Shown here: one piece after another, positions 48,001-55,440 of the stretch | Layout of the letters: each line of letters opens with the position of its first letter | Position numbering within the stretch: position 1 is the first letter of the stretch | Assembly: GCF_016811105.1 (NCBI RefSeq) | Contig: NZ_JAFBGM010000001.1 | Coordinates: forward strand, 1,616,126-1,680,125 | Length of the DNA stretch: 64,000 bases | Source: Aurantibacter crassamenti | Lineage (GTDB): Bacteria; Bacteroidota; Bacteroidia; Flavobacteriales; Flavobacteriaceae | Reading direction: 5' to 3' | Position numbers and translations under genes: made by a program | Notes under the pieces: generated by a model | What the model was told of the DNA's origin: nothing | Databases searched by the model: none | Seen by the model: the letters and a program-made list of their open reading frames with translations, nothing else

Positions 48001-50442
48001 AGGTCCTTTAAGATTCAAATGATAAGATATTCGCGAAGCTATATAATCTTTGTCATTAAGGGTGTTCGCTTGAAGTAACCCCACCTGATTTATTAATTCA
48101 TTATTGGGTAGTACGTTGTTATTGAAATATGTATTTGTTCCTGTACCGGCGTAGACACCAATACTTCCATTAAAATGTTTAGGTAGGTGGCCTGATTTTT
48201 CAAGTACTTCCCAAGAAATTTCTAAGAAGAGTCTTATTTGGGGATCCATTACTGATGCAACTTTCGGATTTAAACCAAAAAATTTAGCATCAAAAGTTTC
48301 TGCTGAAGGTACTATGCCACGAGCGCTCACATATAATGGATCATTTCGCAGTATTTCAGGAATAGCTGAGTCTAATTCTTCTGGAGAGAAAAAAGAAATA
48401 GTTTCTTTTCCTTCACTTAAAACTTCCCATAATTCTTCAATTGATTGAGCGCCAGGAAATCTTCCAGCCATGCCAATTATGGCAACATCGGCACTAGTTT
48501 TTTTTGTTTTATTTTTTGATAATTCAGAGAAATTTTGAGTCTTCTTATTAGTGGGTTTTATATAATTTGCTAAACTTTTAATGGTAGGATATTGATATAT
48601 TTTAGCAACAGGTATTTCTAACTTTAGCTGTTGTTTCAATGCGTTTGCCACCATCTGTGATAACAATGAGCTACCACCCATCTCAAAAAAGTTATCGTCA
48701 ATTCCAATAACTGGTACTTGAAGTTGTTCACTCCAGATTTTAGCTATATCCTTTTCAAGTTTTGTTCTGGGCTTTTTTAATAGTGGTGCTGAATCAGGTC
48801 GTACATACTCTTGAGAAGGTAAATTTTTCTTATCAATTTTTCCATTTGGTGTCAACGGAAAATCAGTAACCCATATATAATTAGAGGGTAGCATAAAATC
48901 AGGTAAAGTATCAGCTAGAACTTTGCGAATAATGTTAAGTTCTAGCTTGGCACCTTCAGGTTGTAAATATGCAATAAGACGCGAAACTGTTGCAGGGTTG
49001 CGATGTACTGTCACTGCTGCTAGTTTGATCTCCGGTATGGCAATTAAGGCGGCCTCTATTTCACCAAGTTCAATACGATGACCACTAATTTTTACTTGTT
49101 CATCTTGACGACCCATAAATTCAAGATTACCATCGGGTAAAAACCTTCCTAAATCACCCGTACGATAGATTCGCGTATTTGAGTCAAACGGATTGGTGCA
49201 AAATTTCTCTTCGGTCAATGTTTCTCTATTAAGATATCCGTTGGCCAAACCTTTTCCGCCAATGCATATTTCACCAGTATCACCAAATGGTAGTTTGTTT
49301 TGTTTTTGGTCTAGAATGTAAATTTGAGTATTTGCAATTGGCATACCTATTGGTATATTTTCATTAGAATATGCCTCGTCTAAGGTGTTGAATTTATAAA
49401 TACAACAACCAACAGTAGCTTCAGTTGGGCCGTATTCGTTAATAATTGTAGCATCAATTTGTGATGCTCTAAAATAATCGATATGATAGTTATATAAAGC
49501 CTCACCACCAAATATGTAATTATAAGCAAGTTGGTTTTTTGGTTCTTTTTGTAAAACAGGAGCCAATAATGCTGTGTGAGCGGGAGTTAATTTTATAAAA
49601 TCGAAAGGTGCGTATTTGATTAAATTGGGATCCTCAAAAATAGCTAGTCCAGTTCCGGTACTAAGAACCAAACATTTACCTGTAATGAGAGGTAGAAACA
49701 TTTCTGTAATACTAGCATCAAATGATAAAGAAAGATGGGCAAAAGATCCTGATGAATCCGAATTTTTATCAATGTAGCTACTACTGGCTAAAAGGTAATT
49801 TAAAAGACTAGCATGTCGATTTATAACTCCCTTTGGATTTCCAGTGCTACCTGAAGTATAAATAATATATGCTAAATCATTTGGTGAAGTTCTTTGTATA
49901 GATTTTTCGATTGGTTCGTTATTTGAAGCGAACCAATTTTTATTTAATTCAATTACCTCGTTGTCAGAAATGGACTTTAAATATTCAGAATTATCAGAAT
50001 CTGATATTATTAAATCGATTTGTGAATCTTTTAAAATATAATTTATTCGATCTTTAGGGTATTTTGGGTCTATTGGCGCGTAAGCAGCTCCAGATTTTAA
50101 TATGCCTAGTATAGCAATAATCATCTCGGCTGAACGGTTCATGAAAACCCCAATAAAACTTTCTTTTTTAGATACTTTATGATTAATTGAATTGGCTAAT
50201 CTGTTAGATAATTCATCTAATTCTTTGAATGTTAATTGATTTGTGCCATAAACAACAGCTAATTTATTTGGGTTTTGTTCAACTTGTTCTATAAAAAAAT
50301 CGATAACCGTCTTATCAATAGGGAAACTAACATTAGTGTCATTAAAGTCTGTCAATACTTTGTTTAGGACAATATTGTTTTGTGAAATAACTTGTTTAGA
50401 GCCATTCTTTTTTTCCTTTGAATTGGCGACTGATTTACCCAT
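45100..50442 (-). CDS. Hybrid NRPS-PKS A-PCP-KS-AT-ACP (predicted asparagine starter, malonyl extension)
   Basis: 1780 residues. Adenylation about 40-545 ('IIYTSGSTGNPKG'); pocket D242, A243, T246, K284, I310, G312, E336, V344, G345, K535, close to the asparagine code DLTKLGEVGK. PCP about 560-630 (Ser592 in 'EMGGSSL'). Ketosynthase 652-1075 with Cys822 ('SACSTS'), His958 ('HGTATPLGDP') and His997 ('KSNMGH'). Acyltransferase 1175-1450 with 'GHSIGE' (Ser1269) and 'HAFH' (1365-1368), the malonyl type. ACP 1560-1635 (Ser1597 in 'LGLDSL'). A coiled coil (1676-1700) and a tail with 'GAKLGRDENGDPAWF' probably dock to the C domain of the next protein. No ketoreductase, so the beta-ketone should stay. 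There is no N-terminal C domain, so the starter amine is free. Confidence 0.94.
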   Translation of the reverse strand: MGKSVANSKEKKNGSKQVISQNNIVLNKVLTDFNDTNVSFPIDKTVIDFFIEQVEQNPNKLAVVYGTNQLTFKELDELSNRLANSINHKVSKKESFIGVFMNRSAEMIIAILGILKSGAAYAPIDPKYPKDRINYILKDSQIDLIISDSDNSEYLKSISDNEVIELNKNWFASNNEPIEKSIQRTSPNDLAYIIYTSGSTGNPKGVINRHASLLNYLLASSSYIDKNSDSSGSFAHLSLSFDASITEMFLPLITGKCLVLSTGTGLAIFEDPNLIKYAPFDFIKLTPAHTALLAPVLQKEPKNQLAYNYIFGGEALYNYHIDYFRASQIDATIINEYGPTEATVGCCIYKFNTLDEAYSNENIPIGMPIANTQIYILDQKQNKLPFGDTGEICIGGKGLANGYLNRETLTEEKFCTNPFDSNTRIYRTGDLGRFLPDGNLEFMGRQDEQVKISGHRIELGEIEAALIAIPEIKLAAVTVHRNPATVSRLIAYLQPEGAKLELNIIRKVLADTLPDFMLPSNYIWVTDFPLTPNGKIDKKNLPSQEYVRPDSAPLLKKPRTKLEKDIAKIWSEQLQVPVIGIDDNFFEMGGSSLLSQMVANALKQQLKLEIPVAKIYQYPTIKSLANYIKPTNKKTQNFSELSKNKTKKTSADVAIIGMAGRFPGAQSIEELWEVLSEGKETISFFSPEELDSAIPEILRNDPLYVSARGIVPSAETFDAKFFGLNPKVASVMDPQIRLFLEISWEVLEKSGHLPKHFNGSIGVYAGTGTNTYFNNNVLPNNELINQVGLLQANTLNDKDYIASRISYHLNLKGPAVSVHSACSTSLLAIAEATEAIRNGQCEIALAGGSNITAPMFSGHLYQEGSMLSPDGHSRSFDADAKGTVFSDGAGVVLLKSLEAAEKDGDIIYGIVKGVGINNDGGGKGSFTAPSVEGQADAISRALYDAKVPASSISYIETHGTATPLGDPIEMEGLHMAFGEQEKKGYCAIGSIKSNMGHCTAAAGVAGLMKTVLAMNHRQIPASLGYEKPNPEIDFENGPFFVNAALNDWKIDKGNRRAGISSFGVGGTNVHIVVEEYPIKPKKSDLGRPVQLLPWSAKSENSLNQYSIDLGNYIKSNSVHSLAEVSYSLKMTRDDFNHRRFIIANDSEEAAEQLLNQELNKINLSNLKVEPSEVAFLFPGQGAQYLQMGKALYTHETVYKNAIDVCAEILKKDLELDIRDIIFPESSNDAAELKLKDTRFTQPALFVTEYALAQLWMSWGIKPTLVCGHSIGEFVAAHLAGVFSLEDALHIIATRGRLISELPGGSMLSVRLASEQLVQLLPERLSIAAINSDSLCVVSGPDVEIENFSKTLKDQNVPNRLLITSHAFHSSMMDPALDSFKKEIELLKLKTPRLPIVSTVTGDWLTDKEATSADYWTNHLRASVCFSNAMDTILALDDVLLLEVGPGKALTTLARQKKAAKSKPIISSLPIPKEDQSAYHNVLNALGQLWLNGLEPDWQAFYKEQVQQKIVLPSYAFDRKPCWIKPITTQPLISVSTSEENSTANTPIEAPIVENINTELGRESTILKKISAVILNASGIEVETEDYSLNFLELGLDSLILTQIATTCKREFNIPITFRQLNEEFDTPHLLAKYLDKSLPPEISAPVPNKILHGTIDGDLQKVKDSISTFSGNNNQESKLELILNQLEQLNKRIDTLQENGIIQSKASTLTQNNGLNGHYKNETTETHFTINGNANFKTYSDKLNTPPVAGAKLGRDENGDPAWFILDDKNEDEFIKIDLQ

Positions 50443-50727
50443 GAAAAGCTGTTTTTGTAATTTTTAGATAAAATAGGGGAATGAAAGGTATGCAAAATGT
50501 AAGACTGAAATAGATTTTGTCTTTAAATTACCTATGTAATCGATAAGTTGATGATGATGATTAACTGCTAAAACGAAGTAATATTAAAAGAATCAATTTA
50601 TATACTAGGTGTGACTCAGATTATGGCAATTAATACAACTCATCATCCAAAACGTAAATTTTGAATTTATTTAATGATTTACAAAGATAAAATATTAATA
50701 CCCATTGGTATTTTTATAGACAAATCA

Positions 50728-50750
50728 TATAGCTGTGAATCACAGCTATA
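50728..50750. promoter_or_regulatory. 23-bp perfect palindrome, candidate operator
   Basis: Arms TATAGCTGTGA and TCACAGCTATA with one A between them. It contains TGTGA-A-TCACA, whose halves resemble CRP sites but with a 1-bp instead of a 6-bp spacer, so a classical CRP site is unlikely. Position is 286 bp before the NRPS-PKS start and 563 bp before porP. Confidence 0.5.
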
Positions 50751-50757
50751 CTATATT

Positions 50758-50778
50758 AAAGATGTTCAAAACATCTTT
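50758..50778. promoter_or_regulatory. 9-bp hairpin next to the palindrome
   Basis: AAAGATGTT (50758-50766) and AACATCTTT (50770-50778) with the loop CAA; on the plus strand one more T and then CG follow. It may be an operator or a weak terminator/attenuator. It lies 8 bp from the 23-bp palindrome. Confidence 0.4.
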
Positions 50779-50882
50779 TCGTAGCATATTAATAAATGAT
50801 TTTGTGGTAAAAGGAATCATATTTAACATTCGAAAGAATAATCTTACACATATTGAAATATGATATTTACATTATTTACAAA

Positions 50883-50896
50883 TTGTTACGTAACAA
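50883..50896. promoter_or_regulatory. Perfect 14-bp palindrome TTGTTACGTAACAA
   Basis: TTGTTAC followed directly by its reverse complement GTAACAA. A typical size for a dimeric repressor site. No regulator gene lies next to it, so the binding protein is unknown. Confidence 0.4.
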
Positions 50897-51312
50897 AAAA
50901 GAGGTGTTTCACATCATTTAAATGTGCTAATCACAACAAAATTTTCGATAAAGTATAAAGAAATCTATTCTTTGTATACCTATAATGCAAATTGATATTT
51001 AAGTATTAAACTGAAATTCTAAAAAGTTGAATTTTAATTTCGTTTTCAGAAAGTATAATAGAGCATTTCAATAATTAATGGGCGAACTAAGTTTTTAAGA
51101 TTGGTCAATTATTCTATGAGCTACTTGCCAATATTTACCTTAAACAACGAGATAAATAATTGAATTATTTGCGGAATATGTGTTCATATATTATTTGAAA
51201 TTTTCACTAAATCGATTTTAGTAACAATGATGTGATAAGGTGAAATACGTGCATTAAAACATAAATAGTAAAGAATAGGTCAATAATCAAATAATAACAA
51301 TTCAAGAAAAAC

Positions 51313-52242
51313 ATGAAAAAAGTAGTTATATCGGGTTTGTTTATTGTCCTTTCCTTATGGGGTTTAAAGGCACAGCAAGATGCTCAATACACCCAGTACA
51401 TGTACAATACAATGGCGGTAAATCCGGCTTATGCAGGATCACGAGGTGTTTTAGGTATTACAGCTCTTCATCGCTCACAGTGGGTTGGATTGGATGGTGC
51501 ACCTACAACACAAACTTTAAATATAAGTTCACCTGTAGGTAGAGGTGTAGGTTTAGGACTTTCAATTGTAAATGACGAAATAGGTAACGGCACAAATCAA
51601 GACACGTATTTTGATGGCGTAGTATCGTATACTATCAATACATCAGATACCGGTAAGTTATCTTTTGGTGTAAAAGCAGGCGGACACCTTTTAAACTTAG
51701 ATTTTAATAAACTCCGTAATTACAATAATGAAGTAGTCTCTATTGGTGCGTCAAATATTGATAAGAAGTTTTCTCCAAATTTTGGAGCTGGTGTTTATTA
51801 TCATACCGAGCAATTTTATGCAGGTTTATCAGTGCCAAATTTTTTACAGACAAAACATTTTGATAATGCTAGTGCAACAATTGCCCAAGAGCGAATGAAT
51901 TTCTACTTCATAACAGGTTATGTATTTGATTTAAATCAAAATTTAAAATTTAAACCAGCAGCTTTAATAAAAGCTGTAAGTGGTGCTCCTTTACAAGTTG
52001 ATTTATCGGCTAATTTTTTATTGAATGACAAGTTTAATTTGGGTTTAGCGTATAGGTGGGATGCTGCCGTAAGTGCAATGTTTGGTTTTCAAGTGTCTGA
52101 TCAATTTTTAATTGGTCTTGCATATGATAAAGAAACTACGGAATTAGGTAATACCGCCTTTAATGATGGATCATTTGAGGTGCTTTTAAGATATGAATTT
52201 AAAAGCAGGTATAGAAGGGTTATAGCGCCAAGGTTCTTTTAA
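51313..52242 (+). CDS. PorP/SprF-family outer-membrane protein
   Basis: 309 residues, signal peptide ('LWGLKAQ') and the family opening 'QDAQYTQYMYNTMAVNPAYAGSRG' (split: 'YTQYMYN', 'NPAYAGSRG'), then about 14 amphipathic beta strands ending in 'RYRRVIAPRFF'. PorP/SprF proteins help type IX secretion: they receive and anchor specific type B C-terminal-domain proteins such as gliding adhesins. Their genes are usually next to the cargo adhesin, which is absent here. It is 14 bp before the OmpA/PorE-like gene, forming a two-gene operon. Confidence 0.93.
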   Translation: MKKVVISGLFIVLSLWGLKAQQDAQYTQYMYNTMAVNPAYAGSRGVLGITALHRSQWVGLDGAPTTQTLNISSPVGRGVGLGLSIVNDEIGNGTNQDTYFDGVVSYTINTSDTGKLSFGVKAGGHLLNLDFNKLRNYNNEVVSIGASNIDKKFSPNFGAGVYYHTEQFYAGLSVPNFLQTKHFDNASATIAQERMNFYFITGYVFDLNQNLKFKPAALIKAVSGAPLQVDLSANFLLNDKFNLGLAYRWDAAVSAMFGFQVSDQFLIGLAYDKETTELGNTAFNDGSFEVLLRYEFKSRYRRVIAPRFF

Positions 52243-52256
52243 TTTAAAAAGGTATC

Positions 52257-54200
52257 ATGAATAAGAAATCAATATATACATTATTCTGTTTGTCATTGTT
52301 GTGCACATTTATAAACGCACAAGACAAAAAGAAAGAAAAAGCAGAGAGTGATTATAACAACTATGATTACATTCTTGCAATTGATTCTTATGAGAAACTT
52401 GTAGCTGACGGATATTCAGATGAACAGATTTACAAAGATTTGGGTAACGCTAATTATCAAAATGCTAGGTATTCAGAGGCGTCACAATGGTATGAAAAAC
52501 TCTTTAATGTAGACCAAATAGAGGTAGAATCAGAATTAATGTATCGATATGCTCAGTCTTTAAAATCTACAGGTAATTATAAAGATTCTAAAGTTTGGAT
52601 GAATAAGTATATGATTGCAAAGAATGATGATGTTCGAGCAATAAAACTAGAAGCAGAGCCCGATTACCTAACTAAAATTGAAGAAAATTCAGGTACATTT
52701 AAAATTGAAAATCTTGCAATAAATTCAAATCGATCAGATTTTGCTCCTTCTTTTAAAGGTCAGGATTTAATTTTCTCTACTTCACGTGATAGCGGAATAA
52801 CCCGTCGTAATATACATTCATGGAATGGAGAATCGTTTACCAATCTTTATAAGGCCCTGGCAAATGATAATGGTGATTTTACCAGCGTAGAAAAATTACC
52901 AAAAATTTTCAATAAAAAAACGCATGAATCATCAACCGCCTATACCAAAGATGGTAAAACAGTCTATTTTACTAGAAATAATTCTATCAATGGTAATTTC
53001 GCAAGAGATGATAAAGGTGTTAGTCGCTTAAAAATTTATAGGGCTACGCTAATGAATGATGAATGGACTGATATTATAGAATTGCCTTTTAATAGTGAAA
53101 ATCATTCTGTGGCGCATCCTACTCTTTCTTCAGATGAACGTAGGCTCTATTTTGCTTCAGATATGAAAGGTACAATAGGTGAGTCAGATATTTTTGTTGT
53201 TGATATCAATGAGGATGGAAGTTTTAGTACACCAAAGAATTTAGGACCTGGTATCAATACAGAGAGTCGAGAAACATTTCCGTATGTATCAAAAGAAGAT
53301 TTACTCTACTTTTCTTCAGACGGTCATCCAGGTTTAGGGGGGTTAGATATATTCGTTACTAGATTAACGCAACTAAATACCCCTTTCATTGTGAATTTGG
53401 GCAAACCAATTAACACAAAAGAAGATGATTTTTCGTTTATCTTCAATAGTGATACTCAAAAAGGTTTTTTTGCCTCAAATAGACCTGGTGGTAAAGGTAG
53501 TGACGATATCTATGGTATTGTTCAAACTAGAGAACTTGAATTAGATTGCCATGTCAACGTAGCAGGTGTTGTAAAAGATCAACTAAGTGATAAGATAATT
53601 AGTAATGCAAAGGTGATGTTGTTAAATGCAACTGGCACTATAATTTCTGAAGGCCTATCTGATGAAGAAGGCAATTTTGCAATGCAGGGCGATTGTGAAA
53701 ACGGTGATTATAAGGCTATTGCCTCTAAAGTAGATTATCTAGAAGGTGAGAAAATGTATAGTGTACATTTGACCGAAGACGTTGAGAATGTGGTAGTTTA
53801 TTTAGCGCCAGAAAGAAAATCTGCCCCAATAGGTACAGACTTAACTAAATACTTGAATTTAGAACCAATATATTTTGACTTTGATAAATGGAACATCAGA
53901 GACGATGCATCTATATCAATTAGGAAGGTTATAGATTATATGAAGGCTTATCCTGAAATAAAAGTAGAAGTACAATCGCATACTGATATTAGAGGTGATG
54001 ATGATTATAATGAAGCTTTGTCACAAAAGCGAGCAGAGAGCACCAGTTCATATATGATTGAATTAGGCATAGAGCCTTCTAGAATTTCAAGTAAAGGCTT
54101 TGGAGAAAAACGTTTGGTATTTGATTGTGGTAAAAATGTAAATTGCTCTGAAGCAAATCATCAAGAAAATAGAAGGTCTGAGTTTATCGTCATAGAATAA
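52257..54200 (+). CDS. PorE-like protein: TPR + PD40 propeller + carboxypeptidase-regulatory + OmpA C-terminal domain
   Basis: 647 residues, signal peptide ('CTFINAQ'). TPR helices about 25-130, PD40/WD40-like propeller 150-420 ('APSFKGQDLIFSTSRDSG', 'TLSSDERRLYFASDM', 'YVSKEDLLYFSSDGHPGLGG'), a carboxypeptidase-regulatory-like fold 430-520 ('VAGVVKDQLSDKIISNAKV') and an OmpA C-terminal peptidoglycan-binding domain 535-647 ('IYFDFDKWNIRDDA', 'VQSHTDIRGDDDYN', 'ENRRSEF'). This is the domain order of PorE, which ties the type IX translocon to peptidoglycan. Pairing with PorP/SprF fits. Ends with a strong terminator 15 bp downstream. Confidence 0.92.
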   Translation: MNKKSIYTLFCLSLLCTFINAQDKKKEKAESDYNNYDYILAIDSYEKLVADGYSDEQIYKDLGNANYQNARYSEASQWYEKLFNVDQIEVESELMYRYAQSLKSTGNYKDSKVWMNKYMIAKNDDVRAIKLEAEPDYLTKIEENSGTFKIENLAINSNRSDFAPSFKGQDLIFSTSRDSGITRRNIHSWNGESFTNLYKALANDNGDFTSVEKLPKIFNKKTHESSTAYTKDGKTVYFTRNNSINGNFARDDKGVSRLKIYRATLMNDEWTDIIELPFNSENHSVAHPTLSSDERRLYFASDMKGTIGESDIFVVDINEDGSFSTPKNLGPGINTESRETFPYVSKEDLLYFSSDGHPGLGGLDIFVTRLTQLNTPFIVNLGKPINTKEDDFSFIFNSDTQKGFFASNRPGGKGSDDIYGIVQTRELELDCHVNVAGVVKDQLSDKIISNAKVMLLNATGTIISEGLSDEEGNFAMQGDCENGDYKAIASKVDYLEGEKMYSVHLTEDVENVVVYLAPERKSAPIGTDLTKYLNLEPIYFDFDKWNIRDDASISIRKVIDYMKAYPEIKVEVQSHTDIRGDDDYNEALSQKRAESTSSYMIELGIEPSRISSKGFGEKRLVFDCGKNVNCSEANHQENRRSEFIVIE

Positions 54201-54214
54201 GCGCAGCCTTATTT

Positions 54215-54255
54215 AAACCTAAAAAGAGATGGCGAAACCATCTCTTTTTAGGTTT
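54215..54255 (+). terminator. Perfect 18-bp terminator stem after the porE-like gene
   Basis: AAACCTAAAAAGAGATGG and its exact reverse complement enclose the loop CGAAA. The right arm itself includes CTCTTTTTAGG, so the U-tract lies inside the stem. It begins 15 bp after the stop codon and could work in both directions. Confidence 0.85.
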
Positions 54256-54538
54256 AATTCATTCATTTTGCATAGCGGGTTATTCTGCAAGATATGCTCA
54301 TCTTAGATTGATAGTTCTAATATATGCTATTGTCGATTTTAAAGTCCAAACATTTTCATCCAAATGTTTAATACACAAGTGAAAAGGTTTATAAGAACTT
54401 TAAAATATGCTTCCTATTAATTCTATATCGCTCGTATAATGTGTGTGATATTAATTGATTTAATTCTGTGAATTAGGAGGGTATAGTAACTATAGAAAAG
54501 CATATTTGTTGAAGCAATTAGGTGAAAAGAAATATATT

Positions 54539-54584
54539 TTTGAAGCTACAATTAATTAATTATATTTGCGTAATCGATTACATA
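54539..54584 (+). promoter_or_regulatory. kduI promoter with LacI-type operator
   Basis: -33 TTTG at 54539-54542, 18 bp, then -7 TATATTTG at 54561-54568, a full match to the Bacteroidota sigma factor consensus TAnnTTTG. The operator TGCGTAATCGATTACATA (54567-54584) overlaps the -7 box; its core TAATCGATTA is a perfect palindrome with the central CG typical of LacI-family sites. Same core in front of susC at 57582-57593. Only 12 bp separate it from the kduI ATG. Confidence 0.8.
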
Positions 54585-54596
54585 TAAATAAGCACG

Positions 54597-55433
54597 ATGA
54601 TAAACCATGAATTTAGGTACGCCGCAAATCCAAAGGATGTTAAAAGCTACGGAACGGAAGAACTTAGGAAAGAATTTTTAATAAATAAGTTATTTGTAAA
54701 AGACGAAATACAAATAACCTATTCAATGTATGATCGATATATAGTAGGAGGGGTGATGCCAGTTGATAATGTGTTGAAATTGGAAACCATTCCATATCTG
54801 AAATCTGAAAATTTTCTAGATCGTAGGGAATTAGGTATTGTAAATGTCGGTGGTAAGGGTAAGGTAGTAGTAGATGGTACCACATATGAATTGAACAGTA
54901 AAGAGGCTCTTTATGTAGGCCGTGGCTCAAAAGAAGTTTTGTTTTCAAAATTAGGTGATGAGCAACCTTTGTTTTATATAAATTCTGCACCAGCGCATAA
55001 AAGCTATCCTAGTAAAAAAATAGATACTGAAAGTGCTGAAGTAGTGCATCTTGGTGATGAAAAGTTTGCAAATAAAAGAGTATTGCGAAAACTTATTGTC
55101 AATAGCACTGTAGAGACATGTCAGTTACAGATGGGTATGACAGAACTTTTGCCAGGTAATGTATGGAATACCATGCCTGCGCATACTCATGATCGTAGAA
55201 TGGAAGCATACTTTTATTTTGATTTAGAACCAGAGCAAACTATTTGCCACTTTATGGGTGAACCTCAAAATACAAGACACATTTTTATGCAGAATAATCA
55301 GGCGGTATTATCACCGGAATGGTCTATTCATTCTGGCGCCGGTACCTGTAGTTATTCTTTTGTTTGGGGTATGGCTGGTGAAAACTTAGATTATAGTGAT
55401 ATGGATGTCTTTGCTCCAAACGAACTTAAATAG
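54597..55433 (+). CDS. kduI: 5-dehydro-4-deoxy-D-glucuronate isomerase
   Basis: 278 residues, two cupin halves, cytoplasmic. Interconverts 5-keto-4-deoxyuronate (from unsaturated uronic acids released by polysaccharide lyases) and 3-deoxy-D-glycero-2,5-hexodiulosonate. Zinc ligands H196, H198, E203 ('PAHTHDRRMEAYFYF') and H245 ('EWSIHSGAG') are in place with the same numbering as in the E. coli enzyme. First gene of an operon with kduD (7 bp from its stop to the kduD ATG), under a promoter with a LacI-type operator. This implies a pectin-, alginate- or glycosaminoglycan-like uronate substrate. Confidence 0.97.
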   Translation: MINHEFRYAANPKDVKSYGTEELRKEFLINKLFVKDEIQITYSMYDRYIVGGVMPVDNVLKLETIPYLKSENFLDRRELGIVNVGGKGKVVVDGTTYELNSKEALYVGRGSKEVLFSKLGDEQPLFYINSAPAHKSYPSKKIDTESAEVVHLGDEKFANKRVLRKLIVNSTVETCQLQMGMTELLPGNVWNTMPAHTHDRRMEAYFYFDLEPEQTICHFMGEPQNTRHIFMQNNQAVLSPEWSIHSGAGTCSYSFVWGMAGENLDYSDMDVFAPNELK

Positions 55434-55440
55434 TATACAA

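Larger units (their letters stand above)
50443..51312. other. Large palindrome-rich intergenic region between NRPS-PKS and porP-like genes
   Basis: 870 bp without a gene, between two divergent transcripts. It contains a half-operator-like ATGTAATCGAT (50534-50544), a minus-strand -7-like TATCTTTG (50682-50689), an 11-bp-arm palindrome at 50728-50750, a hairpin at 50758-50778, the palindrome TTGTTACGTAACAA (50883-50896), CATTTAAATG near 50914 and ACTAAA / TTTAGT arms at 51206-51222. This density is higher than in the other spacers of the window and points to regulated expression of one or both sides. Confidence 0.5.
54201..54596. other. Intergenic region with terminator and kduI promoter
   Basis: 396 bp without a gene. 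It starts with the terminator of the porP-porE operon (54215-54255) and ends with the kduI promoter and LacI-type operator (54539-54584). The stretch 54256-54538 holds nothing that I can name. Confidence 0.6.

Noticed and set aside
50728-50750. CRP-type binding site
   Set aside because: TGTGA and TCACA are 1 bp apart instead of 6, so it does not fit the CRP spacing; kept only as a palindrome of unknown function.
51206-51222. ACTAAA/TTTAGT inverted repeat as the porP operator
   Set aside because: Arms of only 6 bp in AT-rich DNA, 90 bp before the start; too weak to call alone.
55396-55440. Upstream extension of kduD overlapping kduI
   Set aside because: The frame is open, but the extra 15 residues overlap kduI and match no SDR N-terminus; ATG 55441 gives the standard start.
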